A stretch of DNA of 64,000 nt from Saccharothrix algeriensis (lineage in GTDB: Bacteria; Actinomycetota; Actinomycetes; Mycobacteriales; Pseudonocardiaceae). Both the position numbers and the translations under genes were made by a program. The stretch spans positions 2,232,001-2,296,000 of the forward strand of contig NZ_JAFBCL010000001.1 in assembly GCF_016907655.1 (NCBI RefSeq), given 5' to 3'. Shown piece after piece: positions 55,626-64,000 of the stretch. Under the pieces are notes generated by a model. It saw only the letters and a list, made by a program, of their open reading frames with translations. It was not told the origin of the DNA and ran no database searches. Positions within the stretch are counted from its first letter, which is position 1. Every line of letters begins with the position of its first letter.

Positions 55626-57155
55626 TCAGGCCCCGCCCTGCGGCGCCCACGACAGCACGTCCAGCGCCCCGTTCGGCGCGTAGCCGCCGAGCCCCGCGAC
55701 GCCCTTGGCGAACACGTAGTTCTGGACCGCCACGACCGGCAGGAACCACGCCTCGTCGACCACCACGCGGCTGAACTCCCGCGCGGCCGGCTCCTGCTCG
55801 GTCTCCGCCGCGGTGGCCAGCGCCGCGAACGCCCGCTCGACGTCCGGGTCCGCGCTCTGGAACGGGTTCAGCGGCGAGGCCGCGCCGGTGATGTTGAACA
55901 GCGCGCTGGCGAACAGCGGCGTGGTGAGCCGGAACGTGGTGGCGGAGAACCGGCGCGAGGACAGGTCGGCGACGTACCGGTTCAGGTCGTTGCCGTCGGT
56001 CTGGACGCGCACGTCCACCCCGACCTTCGCCAACTGCGCGGCCACGGCCTGGGACGCGGTGTTCATCCCGAACGTCAGCAGGTCCACCAGCTCGAACGAC
56101 AGCCCGTCGGCGTACCCGGCTTCGGCCAGCAGCCGCCGCGCCCGGTCCGGGTCGTGGGCGTAGGTCGCCTCCAGCGCCGGGTCGTGGCCGTCGGTCCCGG
56201 CGGCGGCGATCTGGCCGACGGCGCTGTGCCCGGGGCCCAGCGCCGCGGCGATCGCCGAGCGGTCCACGGCGTGGTTGAGCGCCTGGCGCACCCGCACGTC
56301 GCCCAGCGCGGGCGTGGTCTGCCCGGCCCGGTCGACCAGGTACAGGGCCAGCACGCCGGGGTTGCCCTCCAGCACCGACGCCCCGCTGCGCCGCGCCTGG
56401 TCCGCGAGCGTCGCCGTGGCGTTGAGGTTCACGTCGACCTGACCGCTCGCCAGGGCCTGCATCGCCGAGTTCGGGTCGGGGATCACGCGCACCACGACCT
56501 TCTCGAACCGCTGCGCCTCGGGCCGGTAGTAGTGGGCGTTGCGCACGAACGTGTAGTGGTCGCCCGCGACCGTGGCCGACGGGTCGAGCGCGTAGGCGCC
56601 CGCGCCGAACGTCCGGGAGGTCAGCTGGTCGGGCTGGGCCAGCCCCGCCGGGCTGATCACGTCGCCCCAGTTCACCAGCTGGCTGAACACGTAGGGCAGG
56701 ATCGGGTTCGGCTTGGTCAGCTCGACCCGGACGATCGGGCCGTCGCTGCTCACCTCGCTGATCCCGGTCAGGAACGGGGCCATCGGGCCGGGGCTGACCA
56801 GGTAGTGCTTCAGCGTCGCGACCACCGCCGCCGGGTCGACCGCGGTGCCGTCGGCGAACTTCACGCCCGACCGGATGGTCATCTCGAACCGCGTGTTGCC
56901 GGGACCGGCGTACTTCCAGTCCGAGGCGATGGCCGCGCTGAACGTGCCGTCGGAGTTGGCCCGGATCAGCGGCTCGTAGCTCAGCCAGTGCACGATCCCC
57001 TGCCCGCCCGCGCCGTTCCGGGCGGGGTCCAGGCTCTCCGGCGGCGCGGGCAGCGCGATGACCAGCGTGTCGTCGGCGGCGCCCGCCGAGGGGTTTCCGG
57101 CGCACCCGGCGGCCAGCAGGGCGCAGGCCGCCAGCAGGGCGGGGAGTCTTCTCAT
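55626..57155 (-). CDS. peptide/nickel-type ABC transporter substrate-binding lipoprotein
   Basis: 509 residues, SBP family 5. Lipobox LLAAGC (Cys18). TLVIALPAPPESLDPARNGAG, IVHWLSYEPLIRANSDG, RSGVKFADGTAVDPAAVVATLKHY and VRQALNHAVDRSAIA are conserved family segments. It captures an oligopeptide-like or other organic ligand for the permeases encoded downstream of dppF here. ATG overlaps the dppF-type stop by four bases. Confidence 0.92.
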   Translation of the reverse strand: MRRLPALLAACALLAAGCAGNPSAGAADDTLVIALPAPPESLDPARNGAGGQGIVHWLSYEPLIRANSDGTFSAAIASDWKYAGPGNTRFEMTIRSGVKFADGTAVDPAAVVATLKHYLVSPGPMAPFLTGISEVSSDGPIVRVELTKPNPILPYVFSQLVNWGDVISPAGLAQPDQLTSRTFGAGAYALDPSATVAGDHYTFVRNAHYYRPEAQRFEKVVVRVIPDPNSAMQALASGQVDVNLNATATLADQARRSGASVLEGNPGVLALYLVDRAGQTTPALGDVRVRQALNHAVDRSAIAAALGPGHSAVGQIAAAGTDGHDPALEATYAHDPDRARRLLAEAGYADGLSFELVDLLTFGMNTASQAVAAQLAKVGVDVRVQTDGNDLNRYVADLSSRRFSATTFRLTTPLFASALFNITGAASPLNPFQSADPDVERAFAALATAAETEQEPAAREFSRVVVDEAWFLPVVAVQNYVFAKGVAGLGGYAPNGALDVLSWAPQGGA

Positions 57156-57967
57156 CGGAGGGGGTCCTCTCTCGGGGCGGGGGCACGGCGTTCGGCGCGG
57201 CGGCGGGCCTGCGCCACGGGGTCGGGCACCGGCGCGGCGGCCAGCAGTTCCCGGGTGTAGGGGTGGCGCGGGCGCTCGCAGACGTCGTCCACCCGGCCCG
57301 ACTCCACGACCTCGCCCCGGCGCAGCACCACCACGCGGTCCGCGACGTGCCGCACCACGGCCAGGTCGTGGGTGATGAACAGGTAGGACAGCCCGCGCTC
57401 GGCGCGCAGGTCGGCCAGCAGGTTGAGCACGTGCGCCTGCACCGACAGGTCCAGCGCGCTGACCGCCTCGTCGCAGATCAGCAGGCGCGGGTCGGGCACC
57501 AGGGCGCGGGCGATGGCGATGCGCTGGAGCTGGCCGCCGGAGAACTGGCCGGGGTAGCGGCGCGCGGCGTCGGGGTCGACGCCCACCCGGTCCAGCATCG
57601 CGGCGACCCGCTCGCGCGCCTCGTCGCGGCGCGTGCCGCGCGGCAGCGCCTCCGCCACGGCCTGCCCGATGGTGCGCCTCGGGTTGAACGACAGGTACGG
57701 GTTCTGGAACACCACCTGGACGACGCCGCTGAGCGCGCGGCGCTCCTTCGGGCGCAGCTCGGTGATCTCCCGGCCGGCCAGCCGGATCGCGCCGCCGGCG
57801 ACCGGCACCAGGCCGAGCACGGCCTTGCCCAGCGTCGTCTTGCCCGAGCCGGACTCGCCGACCAGGCCGACCGTCGTGCCGGGCGGGACCGACAGCGACA
57901 CGCCGGACAGCGCGACCGCCGGGCCGTAGCGGACCTCCAGGTCCGCGATGTCGAGCAGGGGCTTCAT
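57152..57967 (-). CDS. peptide-type ABC transporter ATP-binding protein (DppF/OppF-like)
   Basis: 271 residues. Walker A LVGESGSGKTTLG, Q loop VFQNPYLSFNPRRTI, signature FSGGQLQRIAIARAL, Walker B LLICDEAVSALDLSVQ, switch His ITHDLAVV, and the C-terminal oligo_HPY segment ERPRHPYTRELLAA. Overlaps its neighbours by four bases at both ends. Confidence 0.93.
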   Translation of the reverse strand: MKPLLDIADLEVRYGPAVALSGVSLSVPPGTTVGLVGESGSGKTTLGKAVLGLVPVAGGAIRLAGREITELRPKERRALSGVVQVVFQNPYLSFNPRRTIGQAVAEALPRGTRRDEARERVAAMLDRVGVDPDAARRYPGQFSGGQLQRIAIARALVPDPRLLICDEAVSALDLSVQAHVLNLLADLRAERGLSYLFITHDLAVVRHVADRVVVLRRGEVVESGRVDDVCERPRHPYTRELLAAAPVPDPVAQARRRAERRAPAPREDPLR

Positions 57968-59832
57968 CGCCCGGCTCCCGTCGTCGTGCCGCTCCTGGGG
58001 TGGACGCAGCGGTAGCTGCCGTGCAGCGGCTCGTCCGTGACGGGCACCGGCCGCGCGCAGTCGGCGGTCGCGAACGCGCAGCGCGGGGCGAACCGGCAGC
58101 CGTGCGGCCAGTGGCCGGGCGCGGGCACCGAACCGGGCAGCACGGGCAGCCGCGCGCCGGGCTCCGCCGCGTTCGGGTCGGCGGCCAGCAGCGCCGCCGT
58201 GTACGGGTGGCGCGGCTCGGCGAACACCCGCCGCACGTCGGTCCGCTCCACGACCTGCCCGGCGTACATGACCACGGCCGCGTCGCAGGTGTCGGCGACG
58301 ACGCCCCAGTCGTGGGTGACCAGCACCAGCGCCATGCCGGTGCGCTCGCGCAGCTCCCGCAGCAGGTCGAGGATCCCGGCCTGCACGGTCACGTCCAGCG
58401 CGGTCGTCGGCTCGTCGGCGACCAGCACGGCCGGCTCGCCGGCCAGGGCGCGCGCGATCGCCACCCGCTGCGCCATCCCGCCGGACAGCTCGTGCGGGTA
58501 CTTGGCCTGCACCTCGGCCGGGTCGGGCAGGCGCACGTCCTCCAGCAGCTCCACCACCCGGCGGCGCACCTCCGCGCCGGTCGCGCCCCGGTGGTGGTGG
58601 CGGACCGCCTCCCGGAGCTGGTCGCCCACCGTGAACAGCGGGTCCAGGCTCGCGACCGGGTCCTGCGCGAGGTAGCCGATGCCGCCGCCGCGCACGCCCG
58701 CCATGCCGCGCTCGTCCAGCGCCAGCAGGTCGCGGCCGGCGAAGCGCACCTCGGCCGCCTCCACCACCGCGCCGGGCGGCAGCAGCCGCAGCACGGCGGA
58801 CACCGTCATCGTCTTGCCGCAGCCCGACTCCCCGACCAGGCCCAGCGCCGTGCCGGGGTGCAGGTCGAAGCCCACGTCGTCGACCACGGTCGTGCCGTCC
58901 GCCAGCCGCACCGACAGCCCGCGCACCGACAGCACCGCCGCGCCGTCGGCCGGCGCGCCGGCCCGCCGGACGACCCGCGTCCGCATCCGCTGCCAGGACA
59001 GCGGCTCGCGGCTGGTGCGGTCGTCCGCGGCGTCCCGCAGGACGTCGCCGAGCACCGCGCAGGCGATGGCCGTCAGCGCCACCACGCCGCCGCTGGGCAC
59101 CAGCAGCCACGGCTGCCGGTAGATCGCCTGGGACGCCTCGGCGATCAGGCCGCCCCAGCTCGGCTCGGGCGGCTGCACGCCCAGCCCGAGGAAGCCCAGG
59201 GACGCCTCCACGAGCAGCGCCGAGCCCGCGACCAGGGCGACCAGCGAGATGACCGGGCCGACGACCGACGGCAGCACGTGGCGGCTCAGGACGAGCGGCG
59301 TGGTCAGGCCCGCGACCCGCGCGGCGGCGACGAACGGCTCGTCGCGCACCGCGGCGGTGGACGCGCGCACCACCCGGGCCAGCCCGGCGGCCGACAGCAC
59401 GCCGAGGGTGATCATCGCGGCGGACTCGTCGTGCGGGCGGATCGCCAGCACCACCAGCAGGATCACCACGGTGGGCATGGCCAGCGCCAGGTCGCTCACC
59501 CGCAGCACGACCCGGTCGAGCAGACCGCGCCGGTAGCCCGCGAGCACGCCCGCCGCGCAGCCCAGCACCAGGTAGGCGACCAGCGCCTGGCCCACGACCA
59601 GCAGGCTGACCTGCCCGCCGTGCAGCACGCGGCTGAGGACGTCGCGGCCGAGCTGGTCGGTGCCCAGCCAGTGCGCCCACGTCGGTCCGCTGTAGACCGA
59701 CGCCAGGTCCTGCTCCTGCGGGTCGTAGGGGGCCAGGAGGTCCGCACCGGCGCAGGCCAGGACGACCAGGCCCAGCCACCCCAGGCACAGCGCGCCCAGC
59801 GGCCGGCGCACGGCCGCGCGCCACGCGCTCAC
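57964..59832 (-). CDS. fused peptide-type ABC transporter permease (DppC) and ATP-binding protein (DppD)
   Basis: 622 residues. Residues ~1-285 are a DppC permease with the WLGTDQLGRDVLSRVLHGG motif and EASLGFLGLGVQPPEPSWG at the coupling loop. Residues ~310-622 are an ABC ATPase: LVGESGCGKTMTV, LSGGMAQRVAIARAL, VLVADEPTTALDVTVQ, VTHDWGVV and an oligo_HPY C-terminus with four Cys. Such fusions are known in actinobacteria. The GTG start overlaps the DppB stop. Confidence 0.93.
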   Translation of the reverse strand: MSAWRAAVRRPLGALCLGWLGLVVLACAGADLLAPYDPQEQDLASVYSGPTWAHWLGTDQLGRDVLSRVLHGGQVSLLVVGQALVAYLVLGCAAGVLAGYRRGLLDRVVLRVSDLALAMPTVVILLVVLAIRPHDESAAMITLGVLSAAGLARVVRASTAAVRDEPFVAAARVAGLTTPLVLSRHVLPSVVGPVISLVALVAGSALLVEASLGFLGLGVQPPEPSWGGLIAEASQAIYRQPWLLVPSGGVVALTAIACAVLGDVLRDAADDRTSREPLSWQRMRTRVVRRAGAPADGAAVLSVRGLSVRLADGTTVVDDVGFDLHPGTALGLVGESGCGKTMTVSAVLRLLPPGAVVEAAEVRFAGRDLLALDERGMAGVRGGGIGYLAQDPVASLDPLFTVGDQLREAVRHHHRGATGAEVRRRVVELLEDVRLPDPAEVQAKYPHELSGGMAQRVAIARALAGEPAVLVADEPTTALDVTVQAGILDLLRELRERTGMALVLVTHDWGVVADTCDAAVVMYAGQVVERTDVRRVFAEPRHPYTAALLAADPNAAEPGARLPVLPGSVPAPGHWPHGCRFAPRCAFATADCARPVPVTDEPLHGSYRCVHPRSGTTTGAGR

Positions 59833-60770
59833 CGCGCCACCACCCGCGGGTCCAGCCAGCCGGTGACCAGGTCGACCAGCAGGTTCACCACGACGACCAG
59901 GACCGTGAAGCACAGCACGACCCCCTGCAGCACCGGCAGGTCGTGCTGCGCGGCGGCGGTGACGGCGAGCTGCCCGAGGCCGGGCAGCGCGAACAGCTGC
60001 TCCACCACGACCGACCCGCCGAGCAGGCCGATCAGCACCACGCCGAACACCGAGACCACCGGCAGCGCCGCGTTCCTGGCCACGTGCCGGCCGATGATCC
60101 GCCGCGCCGGCAGCCCGTTGGCGCGCAGCGCCCGGATGAAGGGCCTGCCCAGCACCTCCACCACCGCGCCCCGCACCTGCTTGGCGATCACCGCGACCCC
60201 GCCCGCCGCCAGGCACACCACCGGCAGCGCCAGCGCCAGCGCCCACCCGCCCGGCGACTGCGCCACCGGCACGTACCCGGTGACCGGGAACCACGCCAGC
60301 TCCACCGCGAACACCAGCACCAGCACCAGTCCCAGCCACGGCGTCGGCACGCTCATCGCGACCACCGACAGGCCGTCCAGCAGCCGGCCGGGCACACCGC
60401 CGCGCAGCGCGCCGGACAGCCCCAGCGCGACGCCGACCACCGCGATCACCAGGGCGGACAGCACCAGCAGGGACAGGCTCACCGCCAGCCGCGAGTCGAC
60501 GATCGCCGACACCGGCTCGCCGGTGAACAGCGAGCGGCCCAGGTCGCCGCGCACCGCGCCGGCCAGCCACGCCCCGTACTGCTCGGGCAGCGACCGGTCC
60601 AGGCCGAGCTGCGACCGGACCTGCGCGTAGGCGGCCGGGTCGGTGTTGGTGCCCAGCACCACCCGCGCGGCGTCGCCGGGCGTCAGCCAGGCCAGCAGGA
60701 AGGTCAGGGCGGACAGCACGACCAGCAGCGGGACCGACCACAGCAGCCGGCCGCCGACCAGGCGCAGCAT
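59829..60770 (-). CDS. peptide-type ABC transporter permease (DppB-like)
   Basis: 313 residues, six helices. GTNTDPAAYAQVRSQLGLDRSLPEQYGAWLAGAVRGDLGRSLFTGEPV is the DppB N-terminal periplasmic pattern; the EAA-like loop is FIRALRANGLPARRIIGRHVARNA, then PGLGQLAVTA. TGATG overlap with the S15-type hydrolase gene. Confidence 0.92.
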   Translation of the reverse strand: MLRLVGGRLLWSVPLLVVLSALTFLLAWLTPGDAARVVLGTNTDPAAYAQVRSQLGLDRSLPEQYGAWLAGAVRGDLGRSLFTGEPVSAIVDSRLAVSLSLLVLSALVIAVVGVALGLSGALRGGVPGRLLDGLSVVAMSVPTPWLGLVLVLVFAVELAWFPVTGYVPVAQSPGGWALALALPVVCLAAGGVAVIAKQVRGAVVEVLGRPFIRALRANGLPARRIIGRHVARNAALPVVSVFGVVLIGLLGGSVVVEQLFALPGLGQLAVTAAAQHDLPVLQGVVLCFTVLVVVVNLLVDLVTGWLDPRVVAR

Positions 60771-62215
60771 CACCGGCTCCCGGGCAGCAGCACGACGGTG
60801 CCGGGCAGGAGCGCGGCGGTGGCGGGCGACCCGGACTCGTCGGCCGCGGTCACCGTGACGCCCAGCCGCAGCGCGTCGCCGGGCTCCAGCCGCAGGTGCA
60901 CCGGGTAGACCTCCACGTCGAGCACCACCGGCTCGCCCTGCGGCAGCTTCTCCGCGCGGTCGTGCGGGTGCCACGGCTCGGCGGTCCCGCTGCGCGCCGC
61001 GTCCACGGCGCGGTGCGAGGCGCGCAGCCGGCCCTCGGTGACCTGCTGGACCTCGCCGCCCGCGCGCACCACCGAGAGGCGGGCGTGCAGGTCGACGTCG
61101 TCGCAGCCCTCGACGGACAGCACGGCCGACAGGCCGACGTGGCCCAGCAGCGCGGTGGACCGGGTGACCGGCAGGTCGAACGCGGCGGACTCGCCCCACA
61201 GCCGCATCCCCGACTCGGTGGCCAGGTCCACCAGGGGGTGCACCGCGGTGGGCGGGGCGGGCGGCGTGCTGAGCAGGCTCGCGGCCACCGCCACCGGGGT
61301 CGGCTCGGCCACCGGCTCCCAGCGCGCCCAGTCCGGTTCGGGCCAGCCGCCGCGCGTGGTCCACTCGTCGGTCCCGAACACCGACAGGCGGGCGTTGGCC
61401 CCCGGCGCGGTCGGGTCCTCGCCCCGGTCGCGCAGCCAGAAGTCCAGCCAGGCGACGAGTTCGCCGCGCAGCTCGGGGCCGAGGAACGGCTCGTGGCTCC
61501 AGTTGCCCACCAGCAGCCGCTTCGGGCCCGCCGCCCGACGGAACCCGCGCACGGTGCCGCGCAGGAAGTAGTCCTGCCACCCGCCGATGAACAGGGCGGG
61601 CACGTCCAGCCGGTCGAGGTCCACGCGGTGGAACAGGTCCGTGTCGAACGGCTCGTCCACCAGCTCGGAGTAGAAGTGCCGCAGCCCTTCGCGGCGCGTG
61701 TCCTCGCGCTGGGCGTTGAGGAAGGTCCGGGCGCCCCAGGCGGTGTGCGAGGGGATGCCGCCGCGCTTCCACATGTCCCGGTAGGTGTCGGTCGGCGCGA
61801 TCCACGGCGCGATGCAGCGCAGGCCGCGCGGTCGCCGGACGGCCGCCAGCAGCTGGTTGACGCCGCAGTACGACCCGCCGACCATGGCCGTGCGGCCGTC
61901 GCAGAAGTCCTGGTCCGCCAACCACTCCAGCAGCTCGGCGGTGTCGAGGGACTCGCGTTCGGAGAGCACTCCGCGGTACGGCCCGGTCGAGCCGCCGAAC
62001 CCGCGCACGTCGGCCACGACCACGTCGTAGCCCGCGTCCAGCACGGCCGCCACGAGGTCGGCGTTCTGCGCGGCCTCCTTGCGGTACGGGGTGACGGTGA
62101 CGACGACCGGCGACGGCGCGGAGCCGCCCGGGTAGCGCAGCGCGGCCAGCACCGCGCCGTCGCTCATCGGCACGTGCAGCCGCTGCGGCGGCGGCAGGGT
62201 GGGGTTTTCGGGCAT
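60770..62215 (-). CDS. CocE/NonD (S15) family serine hydrolase
   Basis: 481 residues. Alpha/beta hydrolase core with nucleophile Ser in MVGGSYCGVNQ (~119), Asp/His region FIGGWQDYF and VGNWSHEP, and a C-terminal jelly-roll domain (PVHLRLEPGDALRLGVTVTA). X-Pro dipeptidyl peptidases, cocaine esterase and cephalosporin acylases share this plan. No signal peptide, so it acts on an imported ester or amide. Coupled by TGATG to the permease gene. A CCTCG-CTT-CGAGG hairpin lies at 62230-62242 ahead of the start. Confidence 0.88.
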   Translation of the reverse strand: MPENPTLPPPQRLHVPMSDGAVLAALRYPGGSAPSPVVVTVTPYRKEAAQNADLVAAVLDAGYDVVVADVRGFGGSTGPYRGVLSERESLDTAELLEWLADQDFCDGRTAMVGGSYCGVNQLLAAVRRPRGLRCIAPWIAPTDTYRDMWKRGGIPSHTAWGARTFLNAQREDTRREGLRHFYSELVDEPFDTDLFHRVDLDRLDVPALFIGGWQDYFLRGTVRGFRRAAGPKRLLVGNWSHEPFLGPELRGELVAWLDFWLRDRGEDPTAPGANARLSVFGTDEWTTRGGWPEPDWARWEPVAEPTPVAVAASLLSTPPAPPTAVHPLVDLATESGMRLWGESAAFDLPVTRSTALLGHVGLSAVLSVEGCDDVDLHARLSVVRAGGEVQQVTEGRLRASHRAVDAARSGTAEPWHPHDRAEKLPQGEPVVLDVEVYPVHLRLEPGDALRLGVTVTAADESGSPATAALLPGTVVLLPGSR

Positions 62216-62281
62216 GGCTGGGAGACCTCGCTTCGAGGAGGTGGTGGGGGTTCGGGGGTGTTCGGGGAGGGCGGCGCGGCG

Positions 62282-62803
62282 TCAGGAGATCCAGGGCGCC
62301 GGGGCGTGCCCGCGGTCGAGCACGTCGCTGAACCGGCCGCGCAGGAAGCCCAGCGGCTCGCCGTCGCGCTCGCAGGCGTCGCGCACGTGGCCGATCACCA
62401 CGACGTGGTCGCCGGCGGTGAAGTGGCGCTCGACGTCGCACTCCAGGTGGGCGAAGGCGTCCGGGATCACCGGGACGCGGTGCCGGCCGTGGGTGACGTC
62501 GAGGCCGGCGAAGTGGTCCTCGCCGCGGCGGGCGAAGCGCAGCGCCAGGTGTTCCTGGCGGCTGGACAGGATGCTGACGGCGAACCGGCCGGCCGAGACG
62601 ACGGCGTCGGTGCTGCGCGCGCCGGTGGTCAGGCACACCAGCAGCAGCGGCGGTTCGAGGGAGACGGAGGTGAGGGAGTTGACGGTCATGCCGTGCGGCG
62701 CGCCGTCGGCCCCGCGGGTGGTGACGACGGCGACGCCGGTCGCGAAGCGGCCCATCGCGCGGCGCATGGTGAGCGGGTCGACGGGGGTGGTTGCCGGGAT
62801 CAT
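62282..62803 (-). CDS. flavin reductase family protein (HpaC-like)
   Basis: 173 residues. MRRAMGRFATGVAVVTTRGADGAPHGMTVNSLTSVSLEPPLLLVCL is the classical flavin reductase N-terminus; VSILSSRQEHLALRFAR and ECDVERHFTAGDHVVVIGHV follow. It should provide FADH2 to the HpaB-type enzymes. ATG 62803 with GGAG seven bases upstream. It follows the cupin gene by 17 bases. Confidence 0.9.
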   Translation of the reverse strand: MIPATTPVDPLTMRRAMGRFATGVAVVTTRGADGAPHGMTVNSLTSVSLEPPLLLVCLTTGARSTDAVVSAGRFAVSILSSRQEHLALRFARRGEDHFAGLDVTHGRHRVPVIPDAFAHLECDVERHFTAGDHVVVIGHVRDACERDGEPLGFLRGRFSDVLDRGHAPAPWIS

Positions 62804-62820
62804 CGGGTGCTCCAGGGTGC

Positions 62821-63165
62821 TCAGGTCCGGTAGCGGACCTCGAATGTCAGGACCCCCTCGTCGGTGCGCCACGGCCCGTGCGCCATGCCCGGCGGGCGGC
62901 AGGCGTACATGCCCTTGGTGAAGGTCCGCCCGAGGGTCAGGTCGGTGAACGAGCCCTCCAGGATGTAGACCTCCTCCCAGAAGTCGTGGCGCTGCACGCC
63001 CATCGGGGTCGAGTCCGCGCCGGGGGCGTAGCGCAGGATCCGGGTGGCGACGCCGGTCGCGTCGTCGCGGGAGAGGACCCGCTCGGTGATGGCGGGGTCG
63101 TCGCCGGGGCAGACGGTGAAGTCGACGTCGGTGACGGGGAAGAACTCGTGCTCGGGTTTGCTCAT
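62821..63165 (-). CDS. cupin-domain protein
   Basis: 114 residues. One cupin barrel: RHDFWEEVYILEGSFTDLTLG supplies motif 1 (with His and Glu residues) and GMYACRPPGMAHGPWRTDEG motif 2 with the His. It could be a dioxygenase, isomerase or ligand sensor in the pathway. ATGA overlap with the second hpaB copy. Confidence 0.83.
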   Translation of the reverse strand: MSKPEHEFFPVTDVDFTVCPGDDPAITERVLSRDDATGVATRILRYAPGADSTPMGVQRHDFWEEVYILEGSFTDLTLGRTFTKGMYACRPPGMAHGPWRTDEGVLTFEVRYRT

Positions 63166-64000
63166 GGTGTCTCCGTGCCGTGGGAGGCGCCGTAGGAGGC
63201 GAGGAAGGAGTCGACCTCCGCGAGCGCGGTGTCGAAGTCGTAGTTGCGGAACGCGTGGCCCTTGGCCACGAAGGGCGCTCCGGCGTAGAACATCTCGTAC
63301 TGGTGGTGCCGACCGGCGAACTCGCTGCCGATCGCGTCCCACACCAGCTTGAACAGCTTCACCCGGTCCTCGGCCGGCACACCCGGGCTGTGCACGTAGC
63401 GGTCGACATCGGGCCGTGTCTGCTCGCTGGTCATGTCGGCGACGCTGGACGGGACCTGCAGGACGCCGCCGCCCACGAGGTCGCGCAGGATCGCCAGCAC
63501 CCTCGGGTACAGCTCCGCCTGCAACCCCATCACCCCGTACAGCGCCTGGGGGTCCGGCCGCCACAGCCCCTGGTCGTCCGGTCGGGCGGCGTACTCGGCG
63601 GCCAGCACCGCCGACTCCACCAGTGACGCCAGCGAGGCCGACTCGCCCAGCTTCTCCACGACGCCGGGGAACTTGTCGACGCCGTTGACCGCCGCGACCT
63701 TGCGCGCCAACCCCATCAGGAACCGCAGCTTCACCGAGAACCGGATCTGCGCCTGCCAGTTGCCCAGCACATGCGCACCCGTGTCGAAGAACTGCCTGCG
63801 CAAACCCCCCACATCACGGAAGACGAACACCCGCTCCCACGGCACGAACACATCATCGAAAACCACCAACGCATCCGTCTCGTCGAACCGCGACGACAAC
63901 GGATAGTCATACCCACTCGTCGCCGCCGGCGCGTACGGCCGACGACACAACAACTTCACCCCCTCCGCACCCACCGGCACCGCGAAACTCACCGCGAAGT
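63162..64000 (-). CDS. HpaB-family monooxygenase, copy 2 (5' end outside the window)
   Basis: About 279 C-terminal residues are present; the frame is open to the window edge. It aligns without gaps with copy 1 (52661) from FAVSFAVPVGAEG to the last ~10 residues, with only scattered differences (for example AVNGVDKFPGVVEKLGESASL against GELASL). Nucleotide identity is very high, including synonymous sites. It belongs to the same minus-strand operon as the cupin and reductase, and would share the reductase with copy 1. Confidence 0.87.
   Translation of the reverse strand, partial: FAVSFAVPVGAEGVKLLCRRPYAPAATSGYDYPLSSRFDETDALVVFDDVFVPWERVFVFRDVGGLRRQFFDTGAHVLGNWQAQIRFSVKLRFLMGLARKVAAVNGVDKFPGVVEKLGESASLASLVESAVLAAEYAARPDDQGLWRPDPQALYGVMGLQAELYPRVLAILRDLVGGGVLQVPSSVADMTSEQTRPDVDRYVHSPGVPAEDRVKLFKLVWDAIGSEFAGRHHQYEMFYAGAPFVAKGHAFRNYDFDTALAEVDSFLASYGASHGTETP

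Overview
The window is 64 kb of very GC-rich chromosome with many GTG starts, 1- and 4-base stop/start overlaps (TGATG, ATGA, GTGA) and many apparently leaderless promoters. Gene content and order point to an actinomycete. A germacradienol/geosmin synthase, a DasR-type operator, an IdeR/DmdR1-type iron box and two blocks of mycobacteria-like gene order suggest a filamentous member of the Pseudonocardiaceae (Saccharothrix, Lentzea or Actinosynnema type). The family-level assignment is inference.

Layout. 1-13 kb: end of an LCP cell-wall ligase, a SanA-like protein, an XRE regulator, the murT-gatD lipid II amidotransferase pair, two TetR regulators (one divergent from an SRPBCC protein across a tandem operator), an unusual short tRNA with a Leu anticodon, a G3E GTPase, DedA, a two-component system, a flavin monooxygenase, a Uma2 nuclease-fold protein and a luciferase-like oxidoreductase. 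13-32 kb: peroxiredoxin, then a block matching the Mycobacterium tuberculosis order Rv1329c-Rv1341 (dinG, pncB, clpS, DUF2017, P1 peptidase homologue, mec, cysO, cysM, rhomboid, murI, MBL phosphodiesterase-like, rph, rdgB). It is interrupted here by hemerythrin, OsmC, SMP-30, a second MBL protein, a polysaccharide deacetylase, a DUF2231 protein and pncA. 32-37 kb: PNPOx-like protein, a Pth2-like protein, serB and ctaD. 37-41.5 kb: a translationally coupled methionine-salvage operon (flavoprotein, mtnA-like, mtnC, mtnB, mtnD). 41.5-47 kb: a possible papain-fold protein, a 465-bp island of nested palindromes, a secreted GH20 beta-N-acetylhexosaminidase with a dre-like site, and geosmin synthase. 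47.5-51.3 kb: an iron-box-preceded siderophore ABC importer. 52.6-64 kb: an uncharacterised catabolic cluster with two nearly identical HpaB-type monooxygenases at its ends, a flavin reductase, a cupin, an S15-type hydrolase, a peptide-type ABC importer, a nitrilase and a DUF2848 protein.

How the genes work together. MurT/GatD, MurI, LCP and ctaD are core cell-wall and respiratory functions. Mec-CysO-CysM form the protein-bound-thiocarboxylate cysteine route, and PncB-PncA give NAD salvage. The mtn genes recycle methylthioribose. GH20 and the ABC importers are nutrient acquisition. The 52.6-64 kb cluster looks like uptake, hydrolysis and flavin-dependent oxygenation of an unknown, probably amide- or ester-containing aromatic compound.

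The items I consider most worth a second look are the nested palindromic island at 42631-43095, the HpaB-flanked catabolic cluster, the class-I-shaped tRNA with a UAG anticodon, the reduced P1-peptidase homologue with an in-frame 15-bp repeat tract, and the flavoprotein at the head of the methionine-salvage operon.
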